The position numbers and the translations under genes were made by a program. A stretch of DNA of 64,000 nucleotides from positions 124,001 to 188,000 of the forward strand of contig NZ_UFQB01000002.1 of assembly GCF_900496965.1 (NCBI RefSeq), read 5' to 3'. Each line of letters begins with the position of its first letter. Position 1 is the stretch's first letter. Source of the stretch: Achromobacter agilis. Lineage in GTDB: Bacteria > Pseudomonadota > Gammaproteobacteria > Burkholderiales > Burkholderiaceae_B. The notes beneath the pieces were generated by a model that was given only the letters and a program-made list of their open reading frames with translations, searched no databases and was not told the origin of the DNA. Positions 11,240 through 19,820 of the stretch are shown piece after piece.

Positions 11240-11929
11240 TCAACCCGAAACCAGGCGGCCGTTTTCCATGTGCAATTGGCGGTCGGCGCGGGCGGCCAGT
11301 TCGGGATCGTGCGTCACGATGGCGAACGCCGTGCCGGACTCCTGGTTCACCTGCGTCAGCAGCTCGAACATATTGTGCGCGGTGTGGCGGTCCAGATTGC
11401 CCGTGGGTTCGTCGGCCAACACGCAGACCGGCCGGGTCACCAGCGCGCGCGCCAGCGCCACGCGCTGCCGTTCGCCGCCCGACAATTGCCCCGGGAAATG
11501 CCCCTCACGGGCCGCAAGCCCCACAAGGCCCAGGACCTCGTGGGCGGCCTCGCGGGCCTGGTCGCGGTCCTGGCGGCGCACGATGAGCGGCATCGCCACA
11601 TTGTCCAGCGCGGAAAATTCCGGCAGCAGATGGTGGAACTGGTAGACGAAACCCAGGCTGCGGTTGCGCACCGCGCTCTTGCGGCTCTCGGAAAGGCCGA
11701 CGGCAAGCTGGCCATCCACCGACACCGAACCGCTGGTAGGCACGTCCAGCAGGCCCAGGATATGCAGCAGCGTGCTTTTCCCGGAACCGGAAGCGCCGAC
11801 GATGGCAACCATCTCGCCGCGGGCCACGGACAGGCTGACGTTGCTGAGCACTTCGATGCGCGCGGGGCCTTCGTCGTAGACCTTGACGATGTTGTCGGCC
11901 TGCAGCGCGGGAGTCAGGATGTCAGTCAT
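11240..11929 (-). CDS. lolD: Lipoprotein-releasing system ATPase LolD
   Basis: ATPase that powers extraction of outer-membrane lipoproteins from the inner membrane and their transfer to LolA. It is 229 residues long. Walker A GASGSGKST, Q-loop VYQFHHLLPEFSALDNV (a typical LolD stretch), signature LSGGERQR, Walker B CVLADEPTGNLD and switch His THDPELA are all present. The gene overlaps the permease gene by 8 bases, so the two are translationally coupled. Confidence 0.93.
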   Translation of the reverse strand: MTDILTPALQADNIVKVYDEGPARIEVLSNVSLSVARGEMVAIVGASGSGKSTLLHILGLLDVPTSGSVSVDGQLAVGLSESRKSAVRNRSLGFVYQFHHLLPEFSALDNVAMPLIVRRQDRDQAREAAHEVLGLVGLAAREGHFPGQLSGGERQRVALARALVTRPVCVLADEPTGNLDRHTAHNMFELLTQVNQESGTAFAIVTHDPELAARADRQLHMENGRLVSG

Positions 11930-13202
11930 GGCGCAGCACCTGGGCGGGTTGCAGGCGCGATGCGCGCCAGCTGGGATACAGGGTCGCCAGCAGCGACAGC
12001 ACCAGGGAGGTCAGGCCGATGGTGACGATATCGTTCACCTGGGGATCCGAGGGCAAGGCACTGATGAAATAGATTTCGCGCGGCAAGAAATGCACGCCAA
12101 GCAGGCGCTCGATGAACGGCACGATCACGTCCACGTTATAGGCGATCAGAATGCCGCCCGCCACGCCCAGCAGCGTGCCGATGACGCCGATCAGCGCGCC
12201 CTGCACCAGGAAGATGCGGGCGATTTCCCGCGGGCCGGCGCCCAGCGTGCGCAGGATGGCGATGTCGGACTGCTTGTCCTTCACGGCCATGACCAGCGAC
12301 GACAGCAGGTTGAACGCCGCCACCGCCACGATCAGCGCCAGGATCAGGAACATCATGCGCTTTTCGGTCTTCACCGCCGCGAACCACGTGCGGTTGTTGC
12401 GGGACCAGTCGCTCGCCATCACGTAGGGCGGCAACACCTTCTGCAGCTCGGCCGCCACCTCGGGCGCCTTCTGCATGTCGGCGATGCGCAGGCGCACGCC
12501 GGCGGTGCCGCTGTCGCGGAACACGCGGGCGGCGTCCTCGTCGTCGACGAAGGCCAGCGAGGAATCGTATTCATAGTGGCCGGACGAGAAAACGCCCACC
12601 ACGGTGAACTGGCGCATGCGAGGGGTGAAGCCGGCCGGGCTGATCGAGCCTTGCGGCGCCATCATCAGCAGCGTATCGCCCAGCTTCACGCCCATGCCGT
12701 CGGCCAGCTCGTTGCCCAGCACCACGCCGAAGCTGCCCGGCTTCAGGTCGGTGAGCTTGCCCGAGACCATCTGCCTGGGCAGGTCCGACACATTGCCTTC
12801 GGCCTGCGGATCGATTCCGCGCACCTGCACGCCCCGCAGAGCCTGCCCGCGCACCAGCATGCCCTGCGCCGCCACGAACGGCGCGCCGGCCTTGACTTCC
12901 GTGTTCTGCTTGGCAGACGTGGAAAACTCCTGCCATTTTTCCAGCACGCGTTCCGGCACGGCCCCGGGGATATAGAGCTCGATGTGCGGCAGCACCGACA
13001 GCATGCGGTCGCGCACTTCTTTCTGGAAACCATTCATGACAGACAGCACGACGATCAGGGCGGCGACGCCCAGCGCGATGCCCGCCATGGAACTGGCGGC
13101 GATGAAAGAGATGAAGCGATCGCGGCGGCCGCGTCGCTGGCGGATTCGGGCCAACCCGGCATAGCGGGCGCCTATCCATAGTTCGTAAGGTATTTTCAGC
13201 AC
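11922..13202 (-). CDS. Lipoprotein-releasing system permease (LolC/LolE/LolF family)
   Basis: Inner-membrane subunit of the Lol exporter, 426 residues. It has one N-terminal transmembrane helix (about 35-57), a large periplasmic domain, and three C-terminal helices (about 280-410), the MacB/FtsX topology. The GIALGVAALIVVLSVMNGFQ segment is typical. Only one permease gene lies beside lolD, so it may act as a homodimer of the LolF type rather than a LolC/LolE heterodimer. A second permease elsewhere in the genome cannot be excluded. Confidence 0.9.
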   Translation of the reverse strand: MLKIPYELWIGARYAGLARIRQRRGRRDRFISFIAASSMAGIALGVAALIVVLSVMNGFQKEVRDRMLSVLPHIELYIPGAVPERVLEKWQEFSTSAKQNTEVKAGAPFVAAQGMLVRGQALRGVQVRGIDPQAEGNVSDLPRQMVSGKLTDLKPGSFGVVLGNELADGMGVKLGDTLLMMAPQGSISPAGFTPRMRQFTVVGVFSSGHYEYDSSLAFVDDEDAARVFRDSGTAGVRLRIADMQKAPEVAAELQKVLPPYVMASDWSRNNRTWFAAVKTEKRMMFLILALIVAVAAFNLLSSLVMAVKDKQSDIAILRTLGAGPREIARIFLVQGALIGVIGTLLGVAGGILIAYNVDVIVPFIERLLGVHFLPREIYFISALPSDPQVNDIVTIGLTSLVLSLLATLYPSWRASRLQPAQVLRHD

Positions 13203-13298
13203 GTGCGCATTATGGCATTAACAAGCGGGAAGGCGACCCGCGCCGGGGGACTCTTATCGGGGGCACCAAGGAGCCGGCTTTCCCGGTCCTCCAGTGCC

Positions 13299-13328
13299 GC
13301 CCCCTTTGAGGGGGCCCGCGCAAGCGGG
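13299..13328. repeat. Paired GC-rich hairpin repeat upstream of the rpfE-like gene
   Basis: Two short hairpins stand in tandem: CCCCCT/AGGGGG with loop TTG (13300-13314), then CCCGC/GCGGG with loop GCAA (13315-13328). A related pair occurs after recJ at 16000-16036, in the opposite order. Such REP-like modules recur in intergenic DNA of this group. Here it lies within 30 bases of a start codon. Confidence 0.55.
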
Positions 13329-13354
13329 TAGGGGGTGGGCTTACAATCCTCGCC

Positions 13355-14299
13355 ATGCTGATCGTCATCCCGGGCGCCCTGCCCACCCTACCCGTCGCGG
13401 CGGAACTGGCCAAGCTCCTGCCGGAGCGCGCGCCCACCCTGCATGGCTGGCTGCAGGCCGCCACCGCCCGCCCCGAGCCCTTCGACGTACGCGCCCACGG
13501 CTGCACCGCCTTCGAGTCCTGGCAATTGGCCCGCGCGGGCTACCGCCCCGAACCCGGCCTGCTGCAAGGCGCCGGCCTCGGCCCGCTGCTGGCCGCCGGG
13601 CAGGCCGCCAACGGCGAGCCCGTCTGGCTGGCCGAACTGGTCCACCTGGCCCTGGGCACCGACCAGGCCACCCTGCTGGATCCCGGCATGATGGACCTGC
13701 GCGCCGAAGAAACCGCCACCCTGCTGGAAACGGTCCTCCCCCTCTTCGAGGGCACGGGCTTCGCCGTCGAGCCGCTGTCGCCCGAACGCTGGCGCCTGCG
13801 GCTGCCCGACGGCCTGCGCCCCCAGACCGCCAGCCCGCTGGCGGTGGCCGGGCAGCGCCTGAACGACTGGTGGCGCCAGGACGCGCAAACGCGGCCATGG
13901 CGCCGGCTGCTCAATGAAATACAGATGACGTGGCACGGCCACCCCGTCAACGACGCGCGCGCGGCCCGCGGCCTGCCCCCGGTCAACGCGCTCTGGCTGT
14001 ACGGCGGCGGATCGCCCTGGCCCGTCGCGGCGGCCGGCGCCGAACACGTATTTACCGAGCTGGATGCCCCGCAGCGCGGCGGCGACTGGGCCGCCTGGCT
14101 GGACGCCCTGGCCGCGCTCGACGCGCAGCGCCTGCGTCCGCTGGCCGGCAAGAACGGCCTGCCCGGCGCACCCGCCGAGCTCCTGCTGCTGGGCGCAGAC
14201 CGCAAGGTCGCCCTTACCCTGAAACCGCGCGGGGGCCTGCTCGGCTTGCTGCCCGCGCCCAAGAAAAACTGGAGCGCCTGGTGGTCTCACCCCGCTTGA
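13355..14299 (+). CDS. RpfE-type conserved protein of the recJ neighbourhood
   Basis: Soluble protein of 314 residues resembling the RpfE-type regulatory protein family (alkaline-phosphatase/phosphoglycerate-mutase-like superfamily by family lore). The diagnostic stretch is EIQMTWHGHPVNDARAARG followed by LPPVNALWLYGGG. No transmembrane segment or signal peptide is visible. Its last 19 bases overlap the start of recJ, an arrangement matching the recJ-rpfE pair of Xanthomonas. There the name comes from an effect on pathogenicity factors, but biochemical function is unknown. I see no further functional residues I can defend. Confidence 0.75.
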   Translation: MLIVIPGALPTLPVAAELAKLLPERAPTLHGWLQAATARPEPFDVRAHGCTAFESWQLARAGYRPEPGLLQGAGLGPLLAAGQAANGEPVWLAELVHLALGTDQATLLDPGMMDLRAEETATLLETVLPLFEGTGFAVEPLSPERWRLRLPDGLRPQTASPLAVAGQRLNDWWRQDAQTRPWRRLLNEIQMTWHGHPVNDARAARGLPPVNALWLYGGGSPWPVAAAGAEHVFTELDAPQRGGDWAAWLDALAALDAQRLRPLAGKNGLPGAPAELLLLGADRKVALTLKPRGGLLGLLPAPKKNWSAWWSHPA

Positions 14300-15981
14300 C
14301 TGTCCGCCCGTCCGACCTGGACGCCTGCCGCGTCCTGGAAGCCTCGGGCATCCATCCGCTGCTGGCCCGCCTCTGGGCCGCCCGCGGCGTCACCCACCCC
14401 GACCAGACCCGGCTGGCCTGGCCATCGCTGCTGCCGCCCGCCGGCCTGACGCATTCCGCCCACGCCGCGGGCGTGCTGGCCGACGCCATCCAGGCGGGCA
14501 GGAAACTGCTCATCGTGGCCGACTACGACTGCGACGGCGCCACCGCCTGCGCGGTGGGGCTGCGCGCCCTGTCCGCCATGGGCGCCGACGTGGATTTCCT
14601 GGTCCCCAACCGTTTCGAGACCGGCTATGGCCTGTCGCCGGCGGTGGTCGAACTGGCTTGCCGGCACCGTGCCGGCAAGCCCGACATCATCATCACGGTA
14701 GACAACGGCATCGCCAGCGTCGACGGCGTGGCCGCGGCCAACGCGGCCGGCATCGGCGTGGTGATCACCGACCATCACCTCCCGGGAGACACCCTGCCGG
14801 ACGCCCTGGCCATCGTGAACCCCAACCAGCCCGGCTGCGGCTTCCCGTCCAAGAACCTGGCGGGCGTGGGCGTCATCTTCTACATGATGCTGGCCCTGCG
14901 CGCCGAACTGCGCCGCAGAGGCGTGTACGCGCCCGACGGCGGCCCGCGCCTGGACGCGCTGTCCGACCTGGTCGCGCTAGGCACCGTGGCCGACGTGGTC
15001 AAACTGGACGCGAACAACCGCCTGCTGGTCACCCAGGGCCTGCAGCGCATGCGGGCGGGCCGCCTGCAACCGGGTCTGCGCGCCCTGTTCGCCGTCGCCG
15101 GCCGCGAACCCCGCAGCGCCAACGGCTTCGACCTGGGCTTCGCGCTCGGCCCCCGCATCAACGCCGCGGGCCGCCTGGCCGACATGAGCCTCGGCATCGC
15201 CTGCCTGACCACCGACGACGAAGCCCAGGCCCTGGAAATGGCGCGCGAGCTCGACAACATCAACCGCGAGCGCCGCACGATCGAAGCCGAAATGCGCGAA
15301 CAGGCGCTGGCTGCCATGGAAGCGCCCGACGCCACCGCCGGCGCCACCGTCTGCGTGTTCGACCCGGGCTGGCACCAGGGCGTCGTGGGCCTGGTCGCCT
15401 CGCGCCTGAAAGAAAAATTCTGGCGGCCCACGCTGGCCTTCGCCCCCGCGGGCGACGACGAGATCCGCGGCTCGGGACGCTCCATCCCCGACGTGCACCT
15501 GCGCGACGCGCTGGACCTGGTGTCCAAGCGCCACCCCAACCTGATCCGCAAATTCGGCGGCCACGCCATGGCTGCGGGCCTGACTCTCGGCAAAGCGGAC
15601 TTTGCCGCCTTCGCCCCCGCTTTCGACGCCGCCGTGCGCGAACTCACCGGACGCGACGCCTTCGAACCCGTCATCGAAACCGACGGATCCCTGGAATCGG
15701 GCTACGCCAACGCCGACGTCGCCGGCATGCTCCAGCAACAGGTCTGGGGCGCAGGCTTCGCCGCGCCCCTCTTCCTGGACGAATTCGTCGTGCGCAACCA
15801 GCGCCTGGTCGGCGAAAAGCACCTCAAGCTATCGCTCGAACGCGGCCACCAGCGCTTCGACGCCATCTGGTTCGGCCACGACCAGTCCCTCCCGGAACAT
15901 ATCCAGGCCGCCTACCGCCTGGAACAGAATGTCTGGAACGGCATGGTGTCGGTGCAACTGGTCATCGAATACGCAGGGTAG
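14281..15981 (+). CDS. recJ: Single-stranded-DNA-specific 5'-3' exonuclease RecJ
   Basis: Exonuclease of recombination and mismatch repair, 566 residues (E. coli 577). The frame is open far upstream, but the GTG at 14281 has GGAG 6 bases before it and gives the expected length. DHH-family motifs are D81-Y-D-C-D (motif I), a DNGI segment, D164-H-H (motif III), GTVADVV (motif IV) and the DHHA1 motif GGHAMAAGL. It is translationally coupled to the RpfE-like gene by a 19-base overlap. Its last codons are copied 335 bases downstream as part of a direct repeat. Confidence 0.95.
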   Translation: MVSPRLTVRPSDLDACRVLEASGIHPLLARLWAARGVTHPDQTRLAWPSLLPPAGLTHSAHAAGVLADAIQAGRKLLIVADYDCDGATACAVGLRALSAMGADVDFLVPNRFETGYGLSPAVVELACRHRAGKPDIIITVDNGIASVDGVAAANAAGIGVVITDHHLPGDTLPDALAIVNPNQPGCGFPSKNLAGVGVIFYMMLALRAELRRRGVYAPDGGPRLDALSDLVALGTVADVVKLDANNRLLVTQGLQRMRAGRLQPGLRALFAVAGREPRSANGFDLGFALGPRINAAGRLADMSLGIACLTTDDEAQALEMARELDNINRERRTIEAEMREQALAAMEAPDATAGATVCVFDPGWHQGVVGLVASRLKEKFWRPTLAFAPAGDDEIRGSGRSIPDVHLRDALDLVSKRHPNLIRKFGGHAMAAGLTLGKADFAAFAPAFDAAVRELTGRDAFEPVIETDGSLESGYANADVAGMLQQQVWGAGFAAPLFLDEFVVRNQRLVGEKHLKLSLERGHQRFDAIWFGHDQSLPEHIQAAYRLEQNVWNGMVSVQLVIEYAG

Positions 15982-15996
15982 GTTTACTCCCGCGCC
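15965..15996. repeat. Direct repeat, left copy (recJ 3' end)
   Basis: Starts TCGAATACGCAGGGTAGGTT and continues to GCGCC. It contains the last recJ codons and the stop. A near-identical copy lies at 16300-16332 with one substitution and one inserted/substituted position. The two copies bracket the hairpin and palindrome element between recJ and the MFS gene. Confidence 0.8.
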
Positions 15997-15999
15997 GCG

Positions 16000-16069
16000 C
16001 CCGCTACGCGGGCTAGCTGCCCCCCGAGGGGGGGGGTAGCCCCGCCTTGGGACGGCCCGGCGGCGGGGC
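16000..16069. repeat. GC-rich hairpin repeat downstream of recJ
   Basis: Three hairpins follow one another: CCCGC/GCGGG (16000-16012), CCCCCC/GGGGGG with loop GA (about 16020-16033), and GCCCCGCC/GGCGGGGC (16039-16069). The first two repeat the module seen at 13299-13328. They could stop or slow recJ transcription, though no U-run follows. Confidence 0.55.
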
Positions 16070-16087
16070 GGCCGTCTTTCCAACAAA

Positions 16088-16299
16088 GTGTCTGACACCC
16101 TTACGAGAGCCCCGCCAAGCTGAAACCGATGCTCCCGGGTGTCTGACACCCCCACGGCAGCAACCGATCGTCCCCGACGACCGTAGACGCAACGCCGACC
16201 GAGCCGGCCGCCGTGGCGGCCCAGAAGCCAACCCCGGTGTCAGACACCCGGGGGGCTCCATATTCAGCTTGACGGGCATCTCGTACGGGTGTCAGACAC
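16088..16299. repeat. Inverted-repeat element built on four GTGTCTGACAC palindromes
   Basis: About 212 bp with four copies of the 11-bp palindrome GTGTC(T/A)GACAC at 16088, 16139, 16237 and 16289. The outer ~62 bp on each side are imperfect inverted copies of each other, sharing TACGAGA, CAAGCTGAA and CCCGGGTGTCTGACACC blocks. No open frame inside is credible. A degenerate relative is at 36283-36749. It resembles a REP/BIME or MITE-like non-autonomous repeat. No transposase is present in the window. Confidence 0.75.
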
Positions 16300-16332
16300 T
16301 CGAACACGCAGGGTAGGTTTACCCCCCGCGCC
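16300..16332. repeat. Direct repeat, right copy (between element and MFS gene)
   Basis: Begins TCGAACACGCAGGGTAGGTT, matching the recJ-end copy at 15965 apart from T to C and one extra C in the following C-run. It lies 10 bases before the stop of the minus-strand MFS gene and has no coding role here. Confidence 0.8.
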
Positions 16333-16341
16333 CGGCGCCGC

Positions 16342-17652
16342 CTACTTGTTTACCAGCCTCGCCGGCTGCGCCAGCGCCACCAGCGCGCCAACCACCAGGC
16401 AGCCCGCCAGCATGTACAGCCCTGTGTTGGTGGTGCCGGTCATGTCCTTCAGCCAGCCGACCAGGTAGGGGCTGACGAAGCCCGCCAGATTGCCCACCGA
16501 ATTGATCAGCGCGATACCGGCCGCGGCCGCGGTGCCGCCCAGCAAGGCGGTAGGCAGGCTCCAGAACAGCGGCAGCACCGTGCAGATACCGATGTTCGCC
16601 ACCGTCAGCGCCAGAATAGCCAGGACCGTATTGCCGCTCCAGACCGCCGACAACAGCAGGCCCAGCGCCCCGAACAGCGCCGGCAGCGCAACGTGCCAGC
16701 GGCGTTCGCGGTGGCGGTCGGAATTCCGGGAAATCAGGATCATCCCGATCACGGCGAACAGATTGGGCACCGCCGTCAGCAGACCGATCACCAGCGGACT
16801 TTGCACCCCCGTGCTCTTGATCAGCGTCGGCATCCAGAATCCCACGCCGTAAAGCCCCATCACGAACGAAAAGTAGATCAGCGCCATCGCCCACACCCGC
16901 GGCTTGACCAGGGCGGCGCGGATCGGCGGGTCCTCTTTCTGCTGCTCCTCGGCCGCGATGTTGCGGATCAGCACGGCCTTCTCGCTGGCGGTCAGCCACT
17001 TGGCCTTGTTGATACGGTCATCGAGATACACCAGCACGAGTATCCCGATGATGACGGACGGGATCCCCTCCAGCAGGAACAGCCATTGCCAGCCCGAGAG
17101 CCCATGGTCGCCGTGGAAAGTGCTCATGATCCAGCCCGAAATCGGCCCCCCGATCAGCCCCGACATAGGCACCGCCGTCATGAAGAACGTGGTGATGCGC
17201 CCGCGGCGCGCCGCCGGATACCAATAGGTCAGGTACAGGATGATGCCCGGGAAGAACCCGGCTTCGGCCGCGCCCAGCAGGAAACGCAGCGCGTAGAACA
17301 TATGCACGCTGTTCACGAACATCATGCAGGCGGAAATGATCCCCCAGGTGATCATGATCCGCGCAATCCAGACCCGCGCGCCCACCTTGTGCAGGATGAT
17401 GTTGCTGGGAATCTCGAAAATGAAGTATCCGATGAAGAAGATGCCGGCGCCCAGCCCGTACACCGTCTCGCTGAACTGGAGTTCCTGCAGCATCTGCAAC
17501 TTGGCGAAGCCCACATTCACGCGGTCCAGGTAGGCCACGACATAGCACACCACCAAGAGCGGCACCAGCCGCCAACCTACCTTCCGGTAGATCCGGTCCT
17601 CCTCAGTCGCCGGGATCGCCGGCGAGACCCCGGGGGCCATCGTATTTTCCAT
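16342..17652 (-). CDS. MFS transporter, anion:cation symporter (phthalate/tartrate-type) family
   Basis: Twelve-helix secondary transporter of 436 residues. The N-terminal RLVPLLVVCYVVAYLDRVNVGFA and GIFFIGYFIFEIPSNIILHKVGARVW segments are hallmarks of the ACS family (TtuB, phthalate permease, D-galactonate and glucarate carriers). A hydrophilic loop at about 205-230 separates the two halves. It probably takes up an organic acid. No catabolic gene is adjacent, so the substrate is unknown. It is flanked by the repeat element and by the divergent prfB. Confidence 0.88.
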   Translation of the reverse strand: MENTMAPGVSPAIPATEEDRIYRKVGWRLVPLLVVCYVVAYLDRVNVGFAKLQMLQELQFSETVYGLGAGIFFIGYFIFEIPSNIILHKVGARVWIARIMITWGIISACMMFVNSVHMFYALRFLLGAAEAGFFPGIILYLTYWYPAARRGRITTFFMTAVPMSGLIGGPISGWIMSTFHGDHGLSGWQWLFLLEGIPSVIIGILVLVYLDDRINKAKWLTASEKAVLIRNIAAEEQQKEDPPIRAALVKPRVWAMALIYFSFVMGLYGVGFWMPTLIKSTGVQSPLVIGLLTAVPNLFAVIGMILISRNSDRHRERRWHVALPALFGALGLLLSAVWSGNTVLAILALTVANIGICTVLPLFWSLPTALLGGTAAAAGIALINSVGNLAGFVSPYLVGWLKDMTGTTNTGLYMLAGCLVVGALVALAQPARLVNK

Positions 17653-17759
17653 CTATGTCTCCATTCCTCTGGCGGGATAGGCCGGCGGCAGACCGGCGCG
17701 GTAGCGGTCCGCGTTCCCGGGTAGGGGCGCGCGGCCGATACCGCAGGCTAGAACCACAT

Positions 17760-17782
17760 AGTTGACAAAAAACTGAACAACT
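17760..17782. promoter_or_regulatory. AGTTG-N13-CAACT dyad between the MFS gene and prfB
   Basis: A short inverted repeat flanks an A/T-rich core in a 256-bp divergent intergenic region. It sits about 110 bases upstream of the MFS start and includes a TTGACA-like hexamer. It could be an operator for a regulator encoded elsewhere. The short arms make this tentative. Confidence 0.3.
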
Positions 17783-17908
17783 TTTCCTCGTCCGGCGAAA
17801 CGCATCGGGAATGATCCGTCCCTACCATCCCGATATCGGCCCACGCGTCAGGGTCAAGCGCGCTAAAATGCCAGGTTTCGCACAAAAGTCACCAAGACAG
17901 GATCAATC

Positions 17909-19013
17909 ATGGAAGCCGAACGTCAGAACCAGCTCGCAGCCCGCCTCGCCGACTACGCGGAGCGCGAACAGGCTCTACGGAGGTATCTTTGACTACGATG
18001 CCAAAGCTGAACGCCTGCAAGTCGTAAACGCCGAGCTCGAAGACCCGGCGGTCTGGAACGACCCTAAGCATGCCCAGGACCTGGGCCGTGAAAAGAAGGC
18101 CCTCGAAGACGTCGTGGAAACGCTGACGGCGCTGGGCTCGGGGCTGGCGGATTCGAACGAACTGTTCGAACTGGCCGCTTCCGACGACGACGACGCCACG
18201 CTGGAATCCATCGAACAGGACGCCGAAGCCTTCCAGGAAAAGCTGGAAGGGCTGGAATTCCGCCGCATGTTCTCCAACCCGGCCGACCCGCTGAACTGCT
18301 TCCTGGACATCCAGGCCGGCGCCGGCGGCACGGAAGCGCAGGACTGGGCCTCGATGCTGCTGCGCCAGTATCTCAAGTACGCCGAACGCAAGGGTTTCAA
18401 GGCCGAAGTGCTGGAAGAATCCGAAGGCGAAGTCGCGGGCATCAAATCCGCCACCATCAAGCTCGAAGGCGAGTACGCCTTCGGCTACCTGCGCACCGAA
18501 ACCGGCGTGCACCGCCTGGTGCGCAAGAGCCCATTCGACTCGTCGGGCGGCCGCCACACCTCGTTCGCCAGCGTGTTCGTCTACCCTGAAGTCGACGACT
18601 CCTTCGAAGTCGAAGTGAACCCCGCCGACCTGCGCGTGGACACCTACCGCGCCAGCGGCGCGGGCGGCCAGCACATCAACAAGACCGACTCCGCAGTCCG
18701 CCTGACCCACATGCCCACCGGCATCGTGGTGCAGTGCCAGAACGACCGTTCGCAGCACCGCAACCGCGCCGAAGCCATGCAAATGCTGAAGTCCAAGCTC
18801 TACGAGCTGGAAATGCGCAACCGCATGGCCGAGCAGCAGAAGCTGGAAGATTCCAAGACCGACGTGGGCTGGGGCCACCAGATCCGCTCCTACGTGCTGG
18901 ACCAGAGCCGCATCAAGGACCTGCGCACGAACGTCGAAATCTCCAACACGCAGAAAGTGCTGGACGGCGACCTGGACCCCTTCATCCAGGCCAGCCTGAA
19001 GCAAGGCATCTGA
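17909..19013 (+). CDS. prfB: Peptide chain release factor 2 (programmed +1 frameshift)
   Basis: RF2 terminates translation at UGA and UAA. The ATG at 17909 opens a frame of 27 sense codons stopped by an in-frame TGA at 17990-17992. Skipping one base there continues at 17991 with DYDAKAERL and yields 367 residues, the normal length. The stop-recognition tripeptide SPF lies in [15 protein letters not shown], and the catalytic GGQ is at 252-254 ([15 protein letters not shown]). The annotation must join 17909-17989 and 17991-19013. Confidence 0.95.
17977..17993 (+). promoter_or_regulatory. prfB recoding site (internal SD plus CTT TGA C)
   Basis: CGGAGGTATCTTTGAC contains an internal Shine-Dalgarno-like GGAGG 4 bases before the slippery CTT codon, followed by TGA C. 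This is the conserved arrangement by which low RF2 levels cause a +1 shift and raise RF2 synthesis. It differs only slightly from the E. coli site. Confidence 0.93.
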
Positions 19014-19054
19014 GTTTCGCGACACTTCCATTCACCGTACCCTGAGGTTCACGA

Positions 19055-19810
19055 ATGTCCGACACCATCGCAATTCTCACCGGCGCATCGCGCGGCATCG
19101 GCGCCGCCATGGCCCGCGGCCTGGCCAGACCGGGCACGCGCCTGATCACGCTGGCGCGCCGCGAAGATCCCGAACTGGCCGCGTACGCGCGCGCCCAGGA
19201 CGCACAGCTTGACCAGCTGTCCGTGGACCTCTCGGACCTGAATGCGGCGCAAGCGGCCGCCGAGCGCATCTGCGCCTCGCTGCCGCGCGACGCGAAACGC
19301 TACCTGCTGATCAACAACGCCGGCACGGTGCACCCCATCCTCGCCACCGGCGCGCTCAACGACGGCGCGGCCATCGCCTCCGCCTTCAACCTGAACGTCT
19401 CTGCCGTGATGCTGCTGACCGCGCGCTTTCTGGCCGCCGTACAGGGCCTCCAGGCCGACCGCCGCGTGCTCAACATTTCCTCGGGCGCGGGCCGCAACCC
19501 CAACGCCGGCTGGGGCGTGTATTGCGCCACCAAGGCCGCGCTCGACATGTACACGCGCGTCGTCAAACAGGAACAAGGCGCCGACGGCGCGCGCATCGTC
19601 GCGCTGGCCCCCGGCATCGTCGACACCGACATGCAGGTCGCCATCCGCTCCAGCGATCCGGAAGACTTCCCGGCGCTGTCCAAGTTCCAGGACTTCCACG
19701 CGACCGGCAAGCTGTCCTCGCCCGCCAACGTGGCCGCCCGCATCCTCGCCTACCTGGATCGCGAAGATTTCGGCACGACCGAGATCGACGACATCCGCAA
19801 TTACGACTGA
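19055..19810 (+). CDS. SDR-family NAD(P)-dependent oxidoreductase
   Basis: Short-chain dehydrogenase/reductase of 251 residues with a Rossmann fold. The cofactor motif TGASRGIG is at about 10-17, NNAG at about 88-91, the catalytic Ser in ISSGAGRN and Y-x-x-x-K in [10 protein letters not shown], and a PGIVDTDM segment follows. The sequence is of the sepiapterin/benzil reductase type. The substrate cannot be read from the sequence. It lies between prfB and lysS on the same strand with short gaps, so may be co-transcribed with them. Confidence 0.88.
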   Translation: MSDTIAILTGASRGIGAAMARGLARPGTRLITLARREDPELAAYARAQDAQLDQLSVDLSDLNAAQAAAERICASLPRDAKRYLLINNAGTVHPILATGALNDGAAIASAFNLNVSAVMLLTARFLAAVQGLQADRRVLNISSGAGRNPNAGWGVYCATKAALDMYTRVVKQEQGADGARIVALAPGIVDTDMQVAIRSSDPEDFPALSKFQDFHATGKLSSPANVAARILAYLDREDFGTTEIDDIRNYD

Positions 19811-19820
19811 TTTCCCTACC

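Noticed and set aside
16013-16316. Short frames across the palindrome element, possible transposase remnant
   Set aside because: Translations reflect the palindromes only; no transposase-like residues.
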